NCBI GenBank assembly: GCA_001626765.1 | Contig: LUOO01000044.1 | Coordinates: 1-50,904, forward strand | Length of the DNA: 50,904 bases | Source of the DNA: Maritimibacter sp. REDSEA-S28_B5 | GTDB taxonomy: Bacteria > Pseudomonadota > Alphaproteobacteria > Rhodobacterales > Rhodobacteraceae | Reading direction: 5' to 3' | Shown here: piece after piece, positions 17,866 to 28,326 of the stretch | Layout of the letters: every line of letters begins with the position of its first letter | Position numbering within the stretch: the first letter of the stretch is position 1 | Notes under the pieces: model-generated | Database searches by the model: none | Told to the model about the DNA's origin: nothing | What the model saw: only the letters and a program-made list of their open reading frames with translations | Program-made: the position numbers and the translations under genes

Positions 17866-18354
17866 ATGGCCACCGGATACGAACCCTTGGACAGGCTCAA
17901 GCCGGTCGCGCATGACATCTGGATCATCGACGGGCCTGCGATCCGTTTCTACGGGATGCCCTTTTCGACCCGCGCCACCGTCGTGCGCCTTGCCTCGGGC
18001 GCCCTCTGGGTCCATTCGCCTACCAAGATGTCAGAGCCTCTGCGATCCGAGGTCGAGGCGCTGGGTCCGGTCGCGCATCTCGTCGCGCCCAACTGGATTC
18101 ACTACGCCTATGTGCAGGACTGGGCGAACCTCTGGCCCGAAGCACGGACATGGGCCGCGCCGGGCGTGGCCGAACGTGCGGCGAAACACGGGGTACCCGG
18201 CGATTTTGAGCAGACCCTGAGGCAGGAGCCGCCCCCGGACGATGTGGAACGGATGATCGGCTGGAACCCCGAGGCCGTCATCCTCGCCCATGGGCGATGG
18301 TATGTGCAGGACGGGGTCAAGGAACTGCGCCGGGCCTTTCGCTGGGTGCTCTAG
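17866..18354 (+). CDS. DUF4336 protein lacking its central part
   Basis: A 162-residue protein of the metallo-beta-lactamase-like DUF4336 family. The N-terminal half (DIWIIDGPAIRFYGMPFSTRATVVRL, LWVHSPTKMSEPL, VAHLVAPNWIHYAYVQDW) and the C-terminal end (MIGWNPEAVILAHGRWY) are intact. From memory the family is about 220-230 residues; roughly 60 residues between FEQTLRQ and ERMIGWNPE appear missing, in frame, at about 18215-18245. The missing part normally carries the EVVFFHRASRTLLLTDL-like strands, so activity is doubtful. AGGGGG precedes the ATG. Confidence 0.6.
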   Translation: MATGYEPLDRLKPVAHDIWIIDGPAIRFYGMPFSTRATVVRLASGALWVHSPTKMSEPLRSEVEALGPVAHLVAPNWIHYAYVQDWANLWPEARTWAAPGVAERAAKHGVPGDFEQTLRQEPPPDDVERMIGWNPEAVILAHGRWYVQDGVKELRRAFRWVL

Positions 18355-18457
18355 CGGCGAACGCCCCTCTCAGACACGGTTAAGCCCGGGTTGATAGCCC
18401 TGTTGCGAACCGCGCGGCCCGAGCCACGCGGAGGCTGCGACTTGAAAGGGGCACTCC

Positions 18458-20746
18458 ATGAACGTTTCGATCACCCAGGGACTCGACCTGATGCCGCCCG
18501 TCTTTGCCGATGGCCTGTCCGTCTGGTCGAGCGGCAACGGCACGCCGGGGTCCGCCACCTATGACGGGGCGGTCAACGCGGCCTATGTGCCCTCGGACCA
18601 GCATTTCGGCGGGTGCATCGAATTGCTCAAGACCGACGCGACGCAGAAACTGCGCTGGATGGGGCAGACGCCGGTTCTGCCGGGCACCTACCTGCGCATC
18701 ACTGCGCGGGTGAAGGCGATGAGCGGGATCTTTCCGCAAGTGCGCGTGGCGGGCTATGCGCTCAACGCCTCCGGCGGGCATGTCACGGGCCTGACCGAGG
18801 TGGCCGCATCAACCACGCTCGACACCTACGGCGAGGTGGTGACGGTGACGGGGATCGTCGGCACCGGCAACCGGACCGGGGTGGACATGTCGTGGCCCAC
18901 GGCGGCCAAGGGACATTTCGGGATCGATCTCGTCGGCGGGTCCGGCGGAATCGTCCGGGTCGACGACATCGTGATCGAGGACATCACCGAGGCCTTTCTG
19001 CGTGACATGATCGACGCGGTCGACGTGCGCGACTTCGGCGCTCTCGGCAACGGCACCACCGACGACCGCGCGGCCTTTGCCGCCGCCGATGCCGCCGCCG
19101 GGGGCCGCACGATCATGGTTCCCGACGGGACGTTCCTGATCGGCACGTCGCTGTCCATCAACAACAAGATCCGCTTTGACGGCACCCTCACCATGCCGGC
19201 CTCGGCCCGGCTGGTGCTGCAGAAGAACTTTGACCTCACCACCTACATCGACGCCTTCGGGGACGAGGTTCTGGCCTTCAAGAAGGGCTTTCAGGCGCTC
19301 ATGGATTACTCGGACCATGACGGTTTCGACCTCAGGGGCCGCAAGATCGACGTCTCGGCCCCCATCGACATGCGCGATGCCCTGAACGACAACGGCACCT
19401 TCCTGATCCGCCGGGTGCTGCGCAACGGCCAGTTCAACGTGCTCGACGATCCGAGCTGGACGCCCACCGTCAAGACCTCGCAGGCGAGCTACAACCCGAA
19501 CAACCCGCTTGCGCTCACCAATGTGGTCAATGCCGCGCAGATCGCGCCGGGGTCGCAGATCACCGGCAACGGCGTGGGGCGCGAGGTCTATGTGCGCTCG
19601 GTCAACGTCGCCGCCCAGTCGATCGAATTGTCCCAGCCGCTTCATGGTGCCAGCGCGACCCAGACTTACACCTTCACACGCTACAAATACGTTCTCGATT
19701 TCATGGGTTTCGACAACCTGCGCCGACTGACCTTCTCGGACATCGAAATCCAGATGAACGGCTTTGGCAACGGTGTGCTGCTGCCCGGCACCGGCGAGAA
19801 CATCATGTTCAAGGACTGTTTCTTCCTCAAGCCTGCACACAAGACGATCACCAGTCCTGGCCGGGCCTGTCAGGACCTGCACATCGACCGTTGCCAGTTC
19901 ATTTCGAACGAGCAATCCACGCCATCCGTGAACCGGGTGAGCGTCGGTTTCAACGTGAACGCCAACGATGCAAAGATCCGCGATAACCGGTTTCAGCGCA
20001 TGGGGCTGTCGGCAATCCTGAACGGAACCGGTCATATGGTTACCGGCAACCACATCTTTCAGGGCGACAACGAGTCGAATGCGCCCCGCACCGCCGGTTT
20101 GGTCTTTACCTACGAGCCGGCGCTCGCCTCGGTCACGGGAAACTACATCGACAACTGTTCGATCGAATGGACCAACGAACATGACGCGCGCCCGGACTTT
20201 GCGGGTGAATTCGGCTTCGGCACGCTCACGATCACTGGAAACATCTTTTACTGCTCGAACGCGATCTCGAGCTTTCGGTTCATCCGGGTCAAACCCTACG
20301 GCACGGGCCATTTCATCTCGGGCTTGCAGGTGAACCAGAATGCCTTCTACGCCGCCAGCGGCAACATCGCGCGGGTCGAAGAATGGGACGACACCCATGC
20401 TGTCGCGGATTACTGGCGGTTCCGAAACATCTCCTTCGAGAACAATAACTTCGCGGGTATTTCTCAGGCTACGTCGAGCCCCGTGACGCTCGAGTTCCAG
20501 CAAAACACGAACGCCACGACCTGGACGCTCGACCCCTCGGCCTACCTGCCGTTCGGCGGGAATGCCCGCACCGTCAGCGCGGTGGTCAAGCAGGAGGCGA
20601 TCCAGAACAGTTCGAACGCGGTCGTCGACTCGATGCCCTATGCCAAGACGAACCAGGGAACCGCATACAAATATGTGCAACTGGTCTGGCCGCAGGCTTG
20701 CCGCGGCACGGTGCAATGCACGGTGCGTGTGGACCGGCCGCTCTGA
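18458..20746 (+). CDS. Large right-handed beta-helix (pectate lyase-like) protein
   Basis: A 762-residue protein. Residues 1 to about 175 form a beta-sandwich resembling a carbohydrate-binding module or tail-spike head. At about 187-235 comes VRDFGALGNGTTDDRAAFAAA...GGRTIMVPDGTFLIG, the start of a Pectate_lyase_3/GH28-related parallel beta-helix, continuing through repeated N-G-x-G and DNRF/GNxI turns to about 700. There is no Sec signal. Such proteins are phage tail-spikes or exopolysaccharide-active enzymes; no other phage genes are present. AAAGGGG precedes the start. Confidence 0.65.
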   Translation: MNVSITQGLDLMPPVFADGLSVWSSGNGTPGSATYDGAVNAAYVPSDQHFGGCIELLKTDATQKLRWMGQTPVLPGTYLRITARVKAMSGIFPQVRVAGYALNASGGHVTGLTEVAASTTLDTYGEVVTVTGIVGTGNRTGVDMSWPTAAKGHFGIDLVGGSGGIVRVDDIVIEDITEAFLRDMIDAVDVRDFGALGNGTTDDRAAFAAADAAAGGRTIMVPDGTFLIGTSLSINNKIRFDGTLTMPASARLVLQKNFDLTTYIDAFGDEVLAFKKGFQALMDYSDHDGFDLRGRKIDVSAPIDMRDALNDNGTFLIRRVLRNGQFNVLDDPSWTPTVKTSQASYNPNNPLALTNVVNAAQIAPGSQITGNGVGREVYVRSVNVAAQSIELSQPLHGASATQTYTFTRYKYVLDFMGFDNLRRLTFSDIEIQMNGFGNGVLLPGTGENIMFKDCFFLKPAHKTITSPGRACQDLHIDRCQFISNEQSTPSVNRVSVGFNVNANDAKIRDNRFQRMGLSAILNGTGHMVTGNHIFQGDNESNAPRTAGLVFTYEPALASVTGNYIDNCSIEWTNEHDARPDFAGEFGFGTLTITGNIFYCSNAISSFRFIRVKPYGTGHFISGLQVNQNAFYAASGNIARVEEWDDTHAVADYWRFRNISFENNNFAGISQATSSPVTLEFQQNTNATTWTLDPSAYLPFGGNARTVSAVVKQEAIQNSSNAVVDSMPYAKTNQGTAYKYVQLVWPQACRGTVQCTVRVDRPL

Positions 20747-20778
20747 TCGCACCCAGACCCGTCCGAAGCAAGGGCCGA

Positions 20779-20804
20779 CGCCCGGTCCGATTGGCCGGGC
20801 GTTT
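20779..20804 (+). terminator. Rho-independent terminator
   Basis: CGCCCGG-N9-CCGGGCG followed by TTTG, 33 bp after the beta-helix protein stop. Confidence 0.55.
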
Positions 20805-20970
20805 GTCGATCTGTTTGCATTTCCAACCGCCTTTCCGGGTCCTCGCCCACGTCAGCGTTCCCCCGCCGACAGGCCAGCGAAACCCTTAGGCTACCCTAGT
20901 CAATTCCGCCTTCGTCAGGTTATTGTTAACCAAAATGCAACCCGATCCCGTATAAGGGACCGGAGAAGAC

Positions 20971-22263
20971 ATGAGGGCAGGAATGAACCAGATGACGATC
21001 ACGCGCCGTGGCATGGCATTGGGGCTGGTGTCCCTGACCGCGCTCTCCGCTTGCGGGCGTAGCCCGCGCGGGGCGGCGATGGCGGGACCGGGCGATGCAC
21101 CGCCGCCGCGCCCGGCACCGGCGAGCGCGCCGAATGCGGGTTTCGACGACTGGGTGGTCAGTTTCAAGAACCGTGCGGCCTCGCAAGGTTTCACGCAGGC
21201 GCAATTGGACAGCGCGTTTCGCGGCGTCGGCTACCTGCCCAGCGTCGTGGCCAACGACAACAAGCAGACCGAGTTCACCCGCACGCTTGAGGATTACATC
21301 GCCATCGCGGCGAGCGACGAGCGCGTCACCAACGGGCGCGCGAAGTTCCGGCAGTTTTCCTCGGTCCTCTCCGGGGTGGAAAGCCGCTACGGCGTCGATG
21401 CCAAGGTCGTCGCGGCGGTTTGGGGCATGGAATCAAGCTATGGCGCGCGCCGGGGCGAAACGCCGATCGTGAGCGCCATGGCCACGCTGGCCTATGACGG
21501 ACGCCGCCGTGACTTCTTTGAACAGCAGCTCATCGCTGTGTTGAAAATCCTCGCCGCCGGCGACACGACTCCCGACCGGATGATCGGGTCCTGGGCGGGG
21601 GCCATGGGGCACACGCAGTTCATGCCGACCTCCTACCTGTCCTACGCGGTGGATTATACCGGAGACGGGCGGCGTGACATCTGGGGCGACGATCCGTCGG
21701 ATGCGCTTGCCTCGACCGCCAATTACCTCAAGAAATTCGGCTGGACCAAGGGGCAACCCTGGGGGGTCGAGGTGCGCCTGCCGCAGGGCTTCGACCGCTC
21801 GAAGATCGGCTTTTCGATAAGCCGCTCGCCCGCCGATTGGGCCGCGATGGGCATTCGCGACATGGACGGCGGCACCGTGGGCAACTACGGGTCCTCGAAG
21901 GTCATCCAGCCCGCGGGTGGCGGTGGCCCGGCCTTCATGGTCTTCAACAACTTCGAGGTCATCAAGCGCTATAACAACGCCACGTCCTATGCCATCGGCG
22001 TCGGCCATCTGGGTGACCGGATCGCGGGCGGCGGGCCGATCCGGGGCAGCTTTGGCCCCGATCCGCAGGGGCTGACGCTGGACGACCGAAAGGACATCCA
22101 GCGCCGCCTGACCGCGCGGGGCTTTGACACCGACGGCACAGACGGTGTCATCGGTGCGAAATCCGAGGCGGCGATCCGCGCCTTCGAGGCTGCGAACGGG
22201 ATGCCCTCGACGGGCATCGCCACCAAGGAACTGCTCACGCGGCTTGGCGGTCGTCCGGGCTGA
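20971..22263 (+). CDS. Membrane-bound lytic murein transglycosylase B (GH103) with PG-binding domain
   Basis: A 430-residue lipoprotein: twin Arg then GLVSLTALSAC gives a lipobox with the modified cysteine near residue 28. After a Pro/Ala linker the MltB-type catalytic domain has WGMESSYGARRGETP with the catalytic glutamate at residue 154, and GSWAGAMGHTQFMPTSY. The last about 60 residues (LTLDDRKDIQRRLTARGFDTDGTDGVIG) are a peptidoglycan-binding domain. It cleaves glycan strands to anhydro-muropeptides in the periplasm. GGAGAAGAC precedes the ATG. Confidence 0.9.
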   Translation: MRAGMNQMTITRRGMALGLVSLTALSACGRSPRGAAMAGPGDAPPPRPAPASAPNAGFDDWVVSFKNRAASQGFTQAQLDSAFRGVGYLPSVVANDNKQTEFTRTLEDYIAIAASDERVTNGRAKFRQFSSVLSGVESRYGVDAKVVAAVWGMESSYGARRGETPIVSAMATLAYDGRRRDFFEQQLIAVLKILAAGDTTPDRMIGSWAGAMGHTQFMPTSYLSYAVDYTGDGRRDIWGDDPSDALASTANYLKKFGWTKGQPWGVEVRLPQGFDRSKIGFSISRSPADWAAMGIRDMDGGTVGNYGSSKVIQPAGGGGPAFMVFNNFEVIKRYNNATSYAIGVGHLGDRIAGGGPIRGSFGPDPQGLTLDDRKDIQRRLTARGFDTDGTDGVIGAKSEAAIRAFEAANGMPSTGIATKELLTRLGGRPG

Positions 22264-22605
22264 GGCAGGTGGCCTGAGGATCAGCCGCCGAGCGAGGCGC
22301 CAAGCGCCATCTCCTCGGGCGCCACGCCCCGCCTCCGGATCACACCCTTGCGGTGCTATTGCGCGGCCTCCTGTGCCTGATCGGGTGGATCTGGCGCGTT
22401 CAAATTGCACTTCGTCGGCGTGCTGGTGCGCCGACAGCCCGACGTGGCCCTTCGGCGTGGCAAGGGTCGCGAGGGACCGCCGCGCGTCAGTCATGGTTCC
22501 CTCGTGTCTGTTCTCCTTTGGCGCAGCGCGTTCGAAGCGGCTGCCCTTGGCAAGCGGTTTGGAAGGACCTAGCTGTCTGGGAGCTGGAAAACGGGGAGCT
22601 TGCCC
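22264..22605. other. 342-bp stretch without a confident gene
   Basis: On the minus strand GAGGGAACC precedes an ATG at 22495 that reads MTDARRSLATLATPKGH and on, protein-like for about 35 codons. Another minus frame ends with an equally protein-like PDPPDQAQEAAQ (stop at 22356), and the same frame beyond that stop reads RRRGVAPEEMALGASLGG (stop at 22281). These may be remains of one or two small genes broken by frameshifts. I cannot assign a family. Confidence 0.3.
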
Positions 22606-23202
22606 ATGTGGAACGAACGATTTGCGACCGAGGACTATGTGTTCGGCACGGCGCCATCGCAATTCCTTGTCCGGCAAGCGCACCACCTGACACCTGGGGC
22701 CCGCGCGCTGGCCATTGCGGACGGCGAGGGGCGCAACTCGGTTTTCCTCGCCCAAGCGGGGCTCGAGGTCACCGCGATGGAGGCCGCGCCCAACGCGGTG
22801 GCCAAGGCGCGAAAGCTCGCCGCCGAACGAGGTGCCCGCGTCGATTTCCGCACCGCGGACATCTTTGACTGGGACTGGGAGGCGGAGCGTTTCGACGTCG
22901 TCGTGGGCGTGTTCTTCCAGTTCATGGGTGCCGACGGTCGGGCGCAGGTGTTCGATGGAATGAAGCGCGCGACCGTGCCGGGCGGCATCGTGATGATCCA
23001 TGGCTACACGCCGAAACAGCTCGAGTACGGCACCGGCGGACCGAAGGTGCTCGAGAACCTGTATACCGAAGCGGACTTGTCGGATGCCTTTGCAGGGTGG
23101 GATATCCTGCGGCTCGAGGCCTATGAGGACGACCTGGACGAGGGGGCAGGGCACGCCGGTCGATCGGCGCTCATCGACCTCATCGCCCGAAAGCCGCACT
23201 GA
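22606..23202 (+). CDS. Class I SAM-dependent methyltransferase (TehB-like)
   Basis: A 198-residue methyltransferase. ALAIADGEGRNSVFLAQAG is SAM motif I (with D-G-x-G-R-N typical of the thiol/chalcogen methyltransferases related to TehB), TAMEAAPNAV holds the acidic ribose-binding residue, and FDVVVGVFFQFMG is motif II. The N-terminus WNERFATEDYVFGTAPSQFL is characteristic of this group. Start 22606 is chosen with GGGGAG upstream. The acceptor is unknown. It stands 49 bp before the MATE gene on the same strand. Confidence 0.82.
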   Translation: MWNERFATEDYVFGTAPSQFLVRQAHHLTPGARALAIADGEGRNSVFLAQAGLEVTAMEAAPNAVAKARKLAAERGARVDFRTADIFDWDWEAERFDVVVGVFFQFMGADGRAQVFDGMKRATVPGGIVMIHGYTPKQLEYGTGGPKVLENLYTEADLSDAFAGWDILRLEAYEDDLDEGAGHAGRSALIDLIARKPH

Positions 23203-23251
23203 CGGCACGTCCGCGCTTTTCAGTCTCCGTGCTCCGTGACATGACAGGCCC

Positions 23252-24552
23252 ATGGCCAAACTCGCCACATATCGCGGTCACGCCCGTTCCCATCTGACAC
23301 TCGGCTTGCCGCTGATCGGCAGCCAGTTGGCTCAGGTCGCGGTGCAGACCACCGACACGCTGATGGTCGGCTGGTATGACGTGCGCGCGCTCGCCGCGCT
23401 GGTGCTGGCGACATCGCTCTACCTGATCCTGATGATCTTTTTCTCGGGCTTCGCCTGGGCCGTGACGCCGTTGGTTGCAGCGGCGGCGGAGCAGGAGGAC
23501 GAGCAGCGGATCCGCCGGGCGACGCGGATGGGGCTGTGGCTCGTGATCGGCGGCGGGGTGCTTTGCCTGCCGATCTTCTGGTTCTCTGCCCCGATCCTTC
23601 GCGCGCTTGGGCAGGAGGCGGACCTGGCCCTCATGGCGCAGGAGTATCTCAGGATCGCGGGGTTCGGCCTGCTGCCCGCGCTGGCCGTGATGACGCTCAA
23701 GGGCTACTTGTCCGCGCTCGAACACACGCGGGTGCAGTTCTGGGTCACGGTGGGCATTTCGGCCTGCCGGAACTAGGGATCGAGGGTGCGGCGATCGCGA
23801 GCCTCTTCGTCAACATGGCTTCGGCCGTGGCGCTTGCCGTCTATGCCTTGCGCAGTTTCCCGAACCACCGTCTGTTCCAGCGTCTCTGGCGGCCGGATCC
23901 CAAGGCGCTGCGGGGCGTGGCCGGCATGGGCTGGCAGATCGGTCTGACCACGGTAGCCGAGGTGGGGCTGTTCAACTTTTCCTCAATCATCATGGGTTGG
24001 ATCGGCGCGGTCCAGCTGGCCGCGCACGGGATCGCGCTTCAGGTGTCGACGGTCGCCTTCATGGTGCAGCTTGGCCTGTCCAATGCCGCCACAGTCCGGG
24101 CCGGGCGCAGCCTTGGCCGGCAGGATCACGAGGGGCTGCGCGATGGTGCACTCACTGTCTGGGGGCTTGGTTTCCTCTTCGCGCTGGTGACTGTGGTGAT
24201 CTACCTGACCCTGCCCGAAGTGCTGATGGGGGCCTTCGTCGACCCGGCCGATCCGTTACGTCCCCAGATTATCGCCATCGGCGTTTCGCTTCTTGCCATG
24301 GCGGCGCTGTTCCAGATCGCGGACTCGGCACAGGTGATGGGCATTTCGGTCCTGCGCGGGATGCAGGACACGCGGACGCCGATGCTCATGGCGGCCTTTG
24401 CCTACTGGGGCATCGGCGCGCCAGCGATGTGGCTTTTCGGGCTTGGGCTGGGCGGCGGCGCGGTCGGGGTCTGGGTCGGGCTTGTCGCCGGACTATCGGC
24501 CTCGGCCATCATGGTCGCGCTCAGGTTCCGGCATCTGTTGCGACAGGTCTGA
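23252..24552 (+). pseudogene. MATE-family multidrug efflux gene, disrupted
   Basis: The first frame (23252-23776) encodes helices 1-4 of a MATE/NorM transporter (LTLGLPLIGSQLAQVAVQTTDTLMVG) and stops at ISACRN just after QFWVTVG. A second frame resumes with FGLPELGIEGAAIASLFVN at about 23761 and runs to 24552 with the remaining helices. MATE proteins normally have about 15-18 residues between those points (the helix-5 stretch ending near a GNFG/GHFG). A deletion of about 45-50 bp with a frame change, at a shared GGC, explains this. As written the gene would not give a working antiporter. Confidence 0.8.
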
Positions 24553-24627
24553 TCGGACGCCATGTTCGAAAAGTGAAATCGGTTCGGGTACTTTCTGCAC
24601 TTCTTAGTTCTGAAATGCAGGAAACCG

Positions 24628-25032
24628 TCAATCACCCTTCATCAGCCTTTCGGCTTTCTTCCGCACCAGAAGCGTGCGCAGGTCGTGCATGGCGAGCAGG
24701 AGCGAGTCCGTCACCATCTCGAGGTGATGGTCTTCGGCCCGGGTCTGCACCCAATGCGCGGTGTAGTTCAGGTGGTCCACCGCGCGCATGATGTCGTCGA
24801 TGTCACGCGCCTCGAGCAGCGCCTTGCGCTCGGCCAGCCAGTCGGAAATCGCCGCCATGTCGGCGTTCGACAGGGTGCGGTCGCCATGCGGCTTTATCTC
24901 GCCATTGCGGGTGTTGACCACGGCGATCTGGTCCATTTCGATGCGACGATGGCGGTTCTGCGTGTCCACCTTGAACACGAAGGCCCCGTTCTCACGAACC
25001 CGGAAATAATACTCGGGAAGTTCCGTCGACAT
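24628..25032 (-). CDS. Conserved hypothetical protein
   Basis: A 134-residue cytoplasmic protein. It begins with a short beta domain (YYFRVRENGAFVFKVDTQNRHRRIEMDQIAVVNTRNGEIKPHG, split by turns), then an amphipathic helical part (MAAISDWLAERKALLEARDIDDIMRA, LLLAMHDLRTLLVRKKAERL). I do not recognise a named family, though the composition is roseobacter-like. A GGAG is about 14 bp upstream of the ATG. Codirectional with aspC but separated from it by a hairpin. Confidence 0.55.
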   Translation of the reverse strand: MSTELPEYYFRVRENGAFVFKVDTQNRHRRIEMDQIAVVNTRNGEIKPHGDRTLSNADMAAISDWLAERKALLEARDIDDIMRAVDHLNYTAHWVQTRAEDHHLEMVTDSLLLAMHDLRTLLVRKKAERLMKGD

Positions 25033-25077
25033 GCTCTAACACTTACTCCTGCCAAGCCCCTGATACAGAAGCCTGAC

Positions 25078-25111
25078 CGCAGGGGAAAGGGGAACGCAAG
25101 TTTCCCCTGCG
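25078..25111. terminator. 11-bp perfect hairpin between aspC and the downstream gene
   Basis: CGCAGGGGAAA-N12-TTTCCCCTGCG is a perfect 11-bp inverted repeat 16 bp past the aspC stop. No T-run follows, so it may be a transcript-stabilising or partial terminator structure. Confidence 0.5.
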
Positions 25112-25126
25112 GAAACAATGGCCTGA

Positions 25127-27059
<1,933 letters not shown>

Positions 27060-27183
27060 CCCTACGCTCTCGTCCGGTCGCCGCCGCACAAACGAGATTT
27101 TCCGAAGCGTTTAACTGAATATTCTGATTTTTGCCGCAAGACGACTCTGACCAAACCCAACAAAGGGCAAGACGGAGTCTGGT

Positions 27184-27696
27184 ATGAGCATTCATGGGCC
27201 CATCATCGGGCAAGCGATTTCGAACGGTGCAGGAACCGGGTTCCTCATCCAGTATATGGAGGTGCTGTCGCTGGTCGAACGGTTACACCGGCTTTTGCTC
27301 GACGTGATCAAGGACGAGTTCGAACGGCTGGGCGTGCTGGAGATCAACGCGGTGCAGGCGCTGCTCCTGTTCAACATCGGCGACAACGAGGTGACGGCGG
27401 GCGAGCTGAAATCGCGCGGTTACTATCAGGGGTCGAATGTGTCCTATAACCTCAAGAAGCTGGTCGACATGGGCTACATGCACCACGAACGGTCCGAGAT
27501 CGACCGGCGTTCGGTGCGGGTGCGGTTGACCGAAAAGGGCCGCCATGTGCGCAACGTGATTGAAGAACTCTTTCACCGCCACGCCAAGGGGCTCGAAGAC
27601 CGCGCCATCCTGTCGCTCGACGGGATCGATGAGGTGAACTCGTCCCTAAAGCGCGTCGAGCGGTTCTGGACCGACCAGATCCGCTATATCTACTGA
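27184..27696 (+). CDS. MarR-like winged-helix regulator (LdtR type)
   Basis: A 170-residue regulator. LLFNIGDNEVTAGELKSRGYYQGSNVSYNLKKLVDMGYM is the DNA-recognition part and ERSEIDRRSVRVRLTEKGR the wing, which match the alphaproteobacterial LdtR-like MarR subfamily. In Liberibacter and Sinorhizobium LdtR controls an L,D-transpeptidase and osmotic stress genes; no transpeptidase is adjacent here. Its end overlaps the convergent DUF1194 remnant by 7 bp. Confidence 0.75.
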   Translation: MSIHGPIIGQAISNGAGTGFLIQYMEVLSLVERLHRLLLDVIKDEFERLGVLEINAVQALLLFNIGDNEVTAGELKSRGYYQGSNVSYNLKKLVDMGYMHHERSEIDRRSVRVRLTEKGRHVRNVIEELFHRHAKGLEDRAILSLDGIDEVNSSLKRVERFWTDQIRYIY

Positions 27697-28326
27697 GGTT
27701 TGCCTGACGGCGGTGTGTCCAGCGCCCCGACCGCCAACGCCTTGATCTCGCGAAGGAGCTTGCGCCGCATCGTGCGTTCGTAGTCTTCAAAGCCGTCTGC
27801 CGTCTCGACAAAGGCATCGGGTCCGCGAATGACGAGCGTCTCGTAATAGGACACGAGGTCCTCGGGTCCGGGACCTTCGCCCATGCCGTCTATGGTCATG
27901 ACGACAAGTCCGTTGATCGTGATCCCGTCGAGTGCGGCGAGGTTGCCCAAATCCTGCGGCCGCGGCCCAGTGTTCGACTTGCCATCCCCAGAGATGTCGA
28001 GCGTCGCGCTCCAGCAGTCGGGAGCCTGTTCCAGCACCTGCGCCCCCACGGCCATGGCGGTGCCAAGCGCGGTCGATGGCGGGGCGGGCTGGCGTTCCGT
28101 GGCGCGCAGGGCACCAGCCACCGACCCGAGCACGGCGGCATCCGTCACCAAGGTCCAGTCGACCAGCGTCTGCTGATAGGTCGGCCCCCGACCCCGACAC
28201 GTCGAGCGCGAGGGCAAGTGCCTGCCGGCACCCGTCCTCCTGTGCGGCGGCGAGACCCGCGAGGCTAGAAGCGAGACTGAAGGCTGACGCCGCCAGAAAT
28301 GCTCTGCTGGGTGTAGATCGAGACAT
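27690..28326 (-). pseudogene. DUF1194 (von Willebrand A-like) exported protein, disrupted
   Basis: From the ATG at 28326 the frame gives a signal peptide (FLAASAFSLASSLAGLAAAQ) and CRQALALALDVSGS, the MIDAS start of DUF1194. At about 28190 the sense shifts to another frame, resuming at GPTYQQTLVDWTLVTDAAV and ending normally with SYYETLVIRGPDAFVETADGFEDY. About 40 residues expected between these are missing, with a frame change, at a TCGGGG-rich junction. The first 62 bp overlap the 3' end of the Slam-like gene, so the signal peptide is coded inside that gene. As written it cannot give a full protein. Confidence 0.75.

Noticed and set aside
18458..20746. Prophage remnant
   Set aside because: Only one spike-like gene, with no integrase, capsid, terminase or attachment repeats around it.
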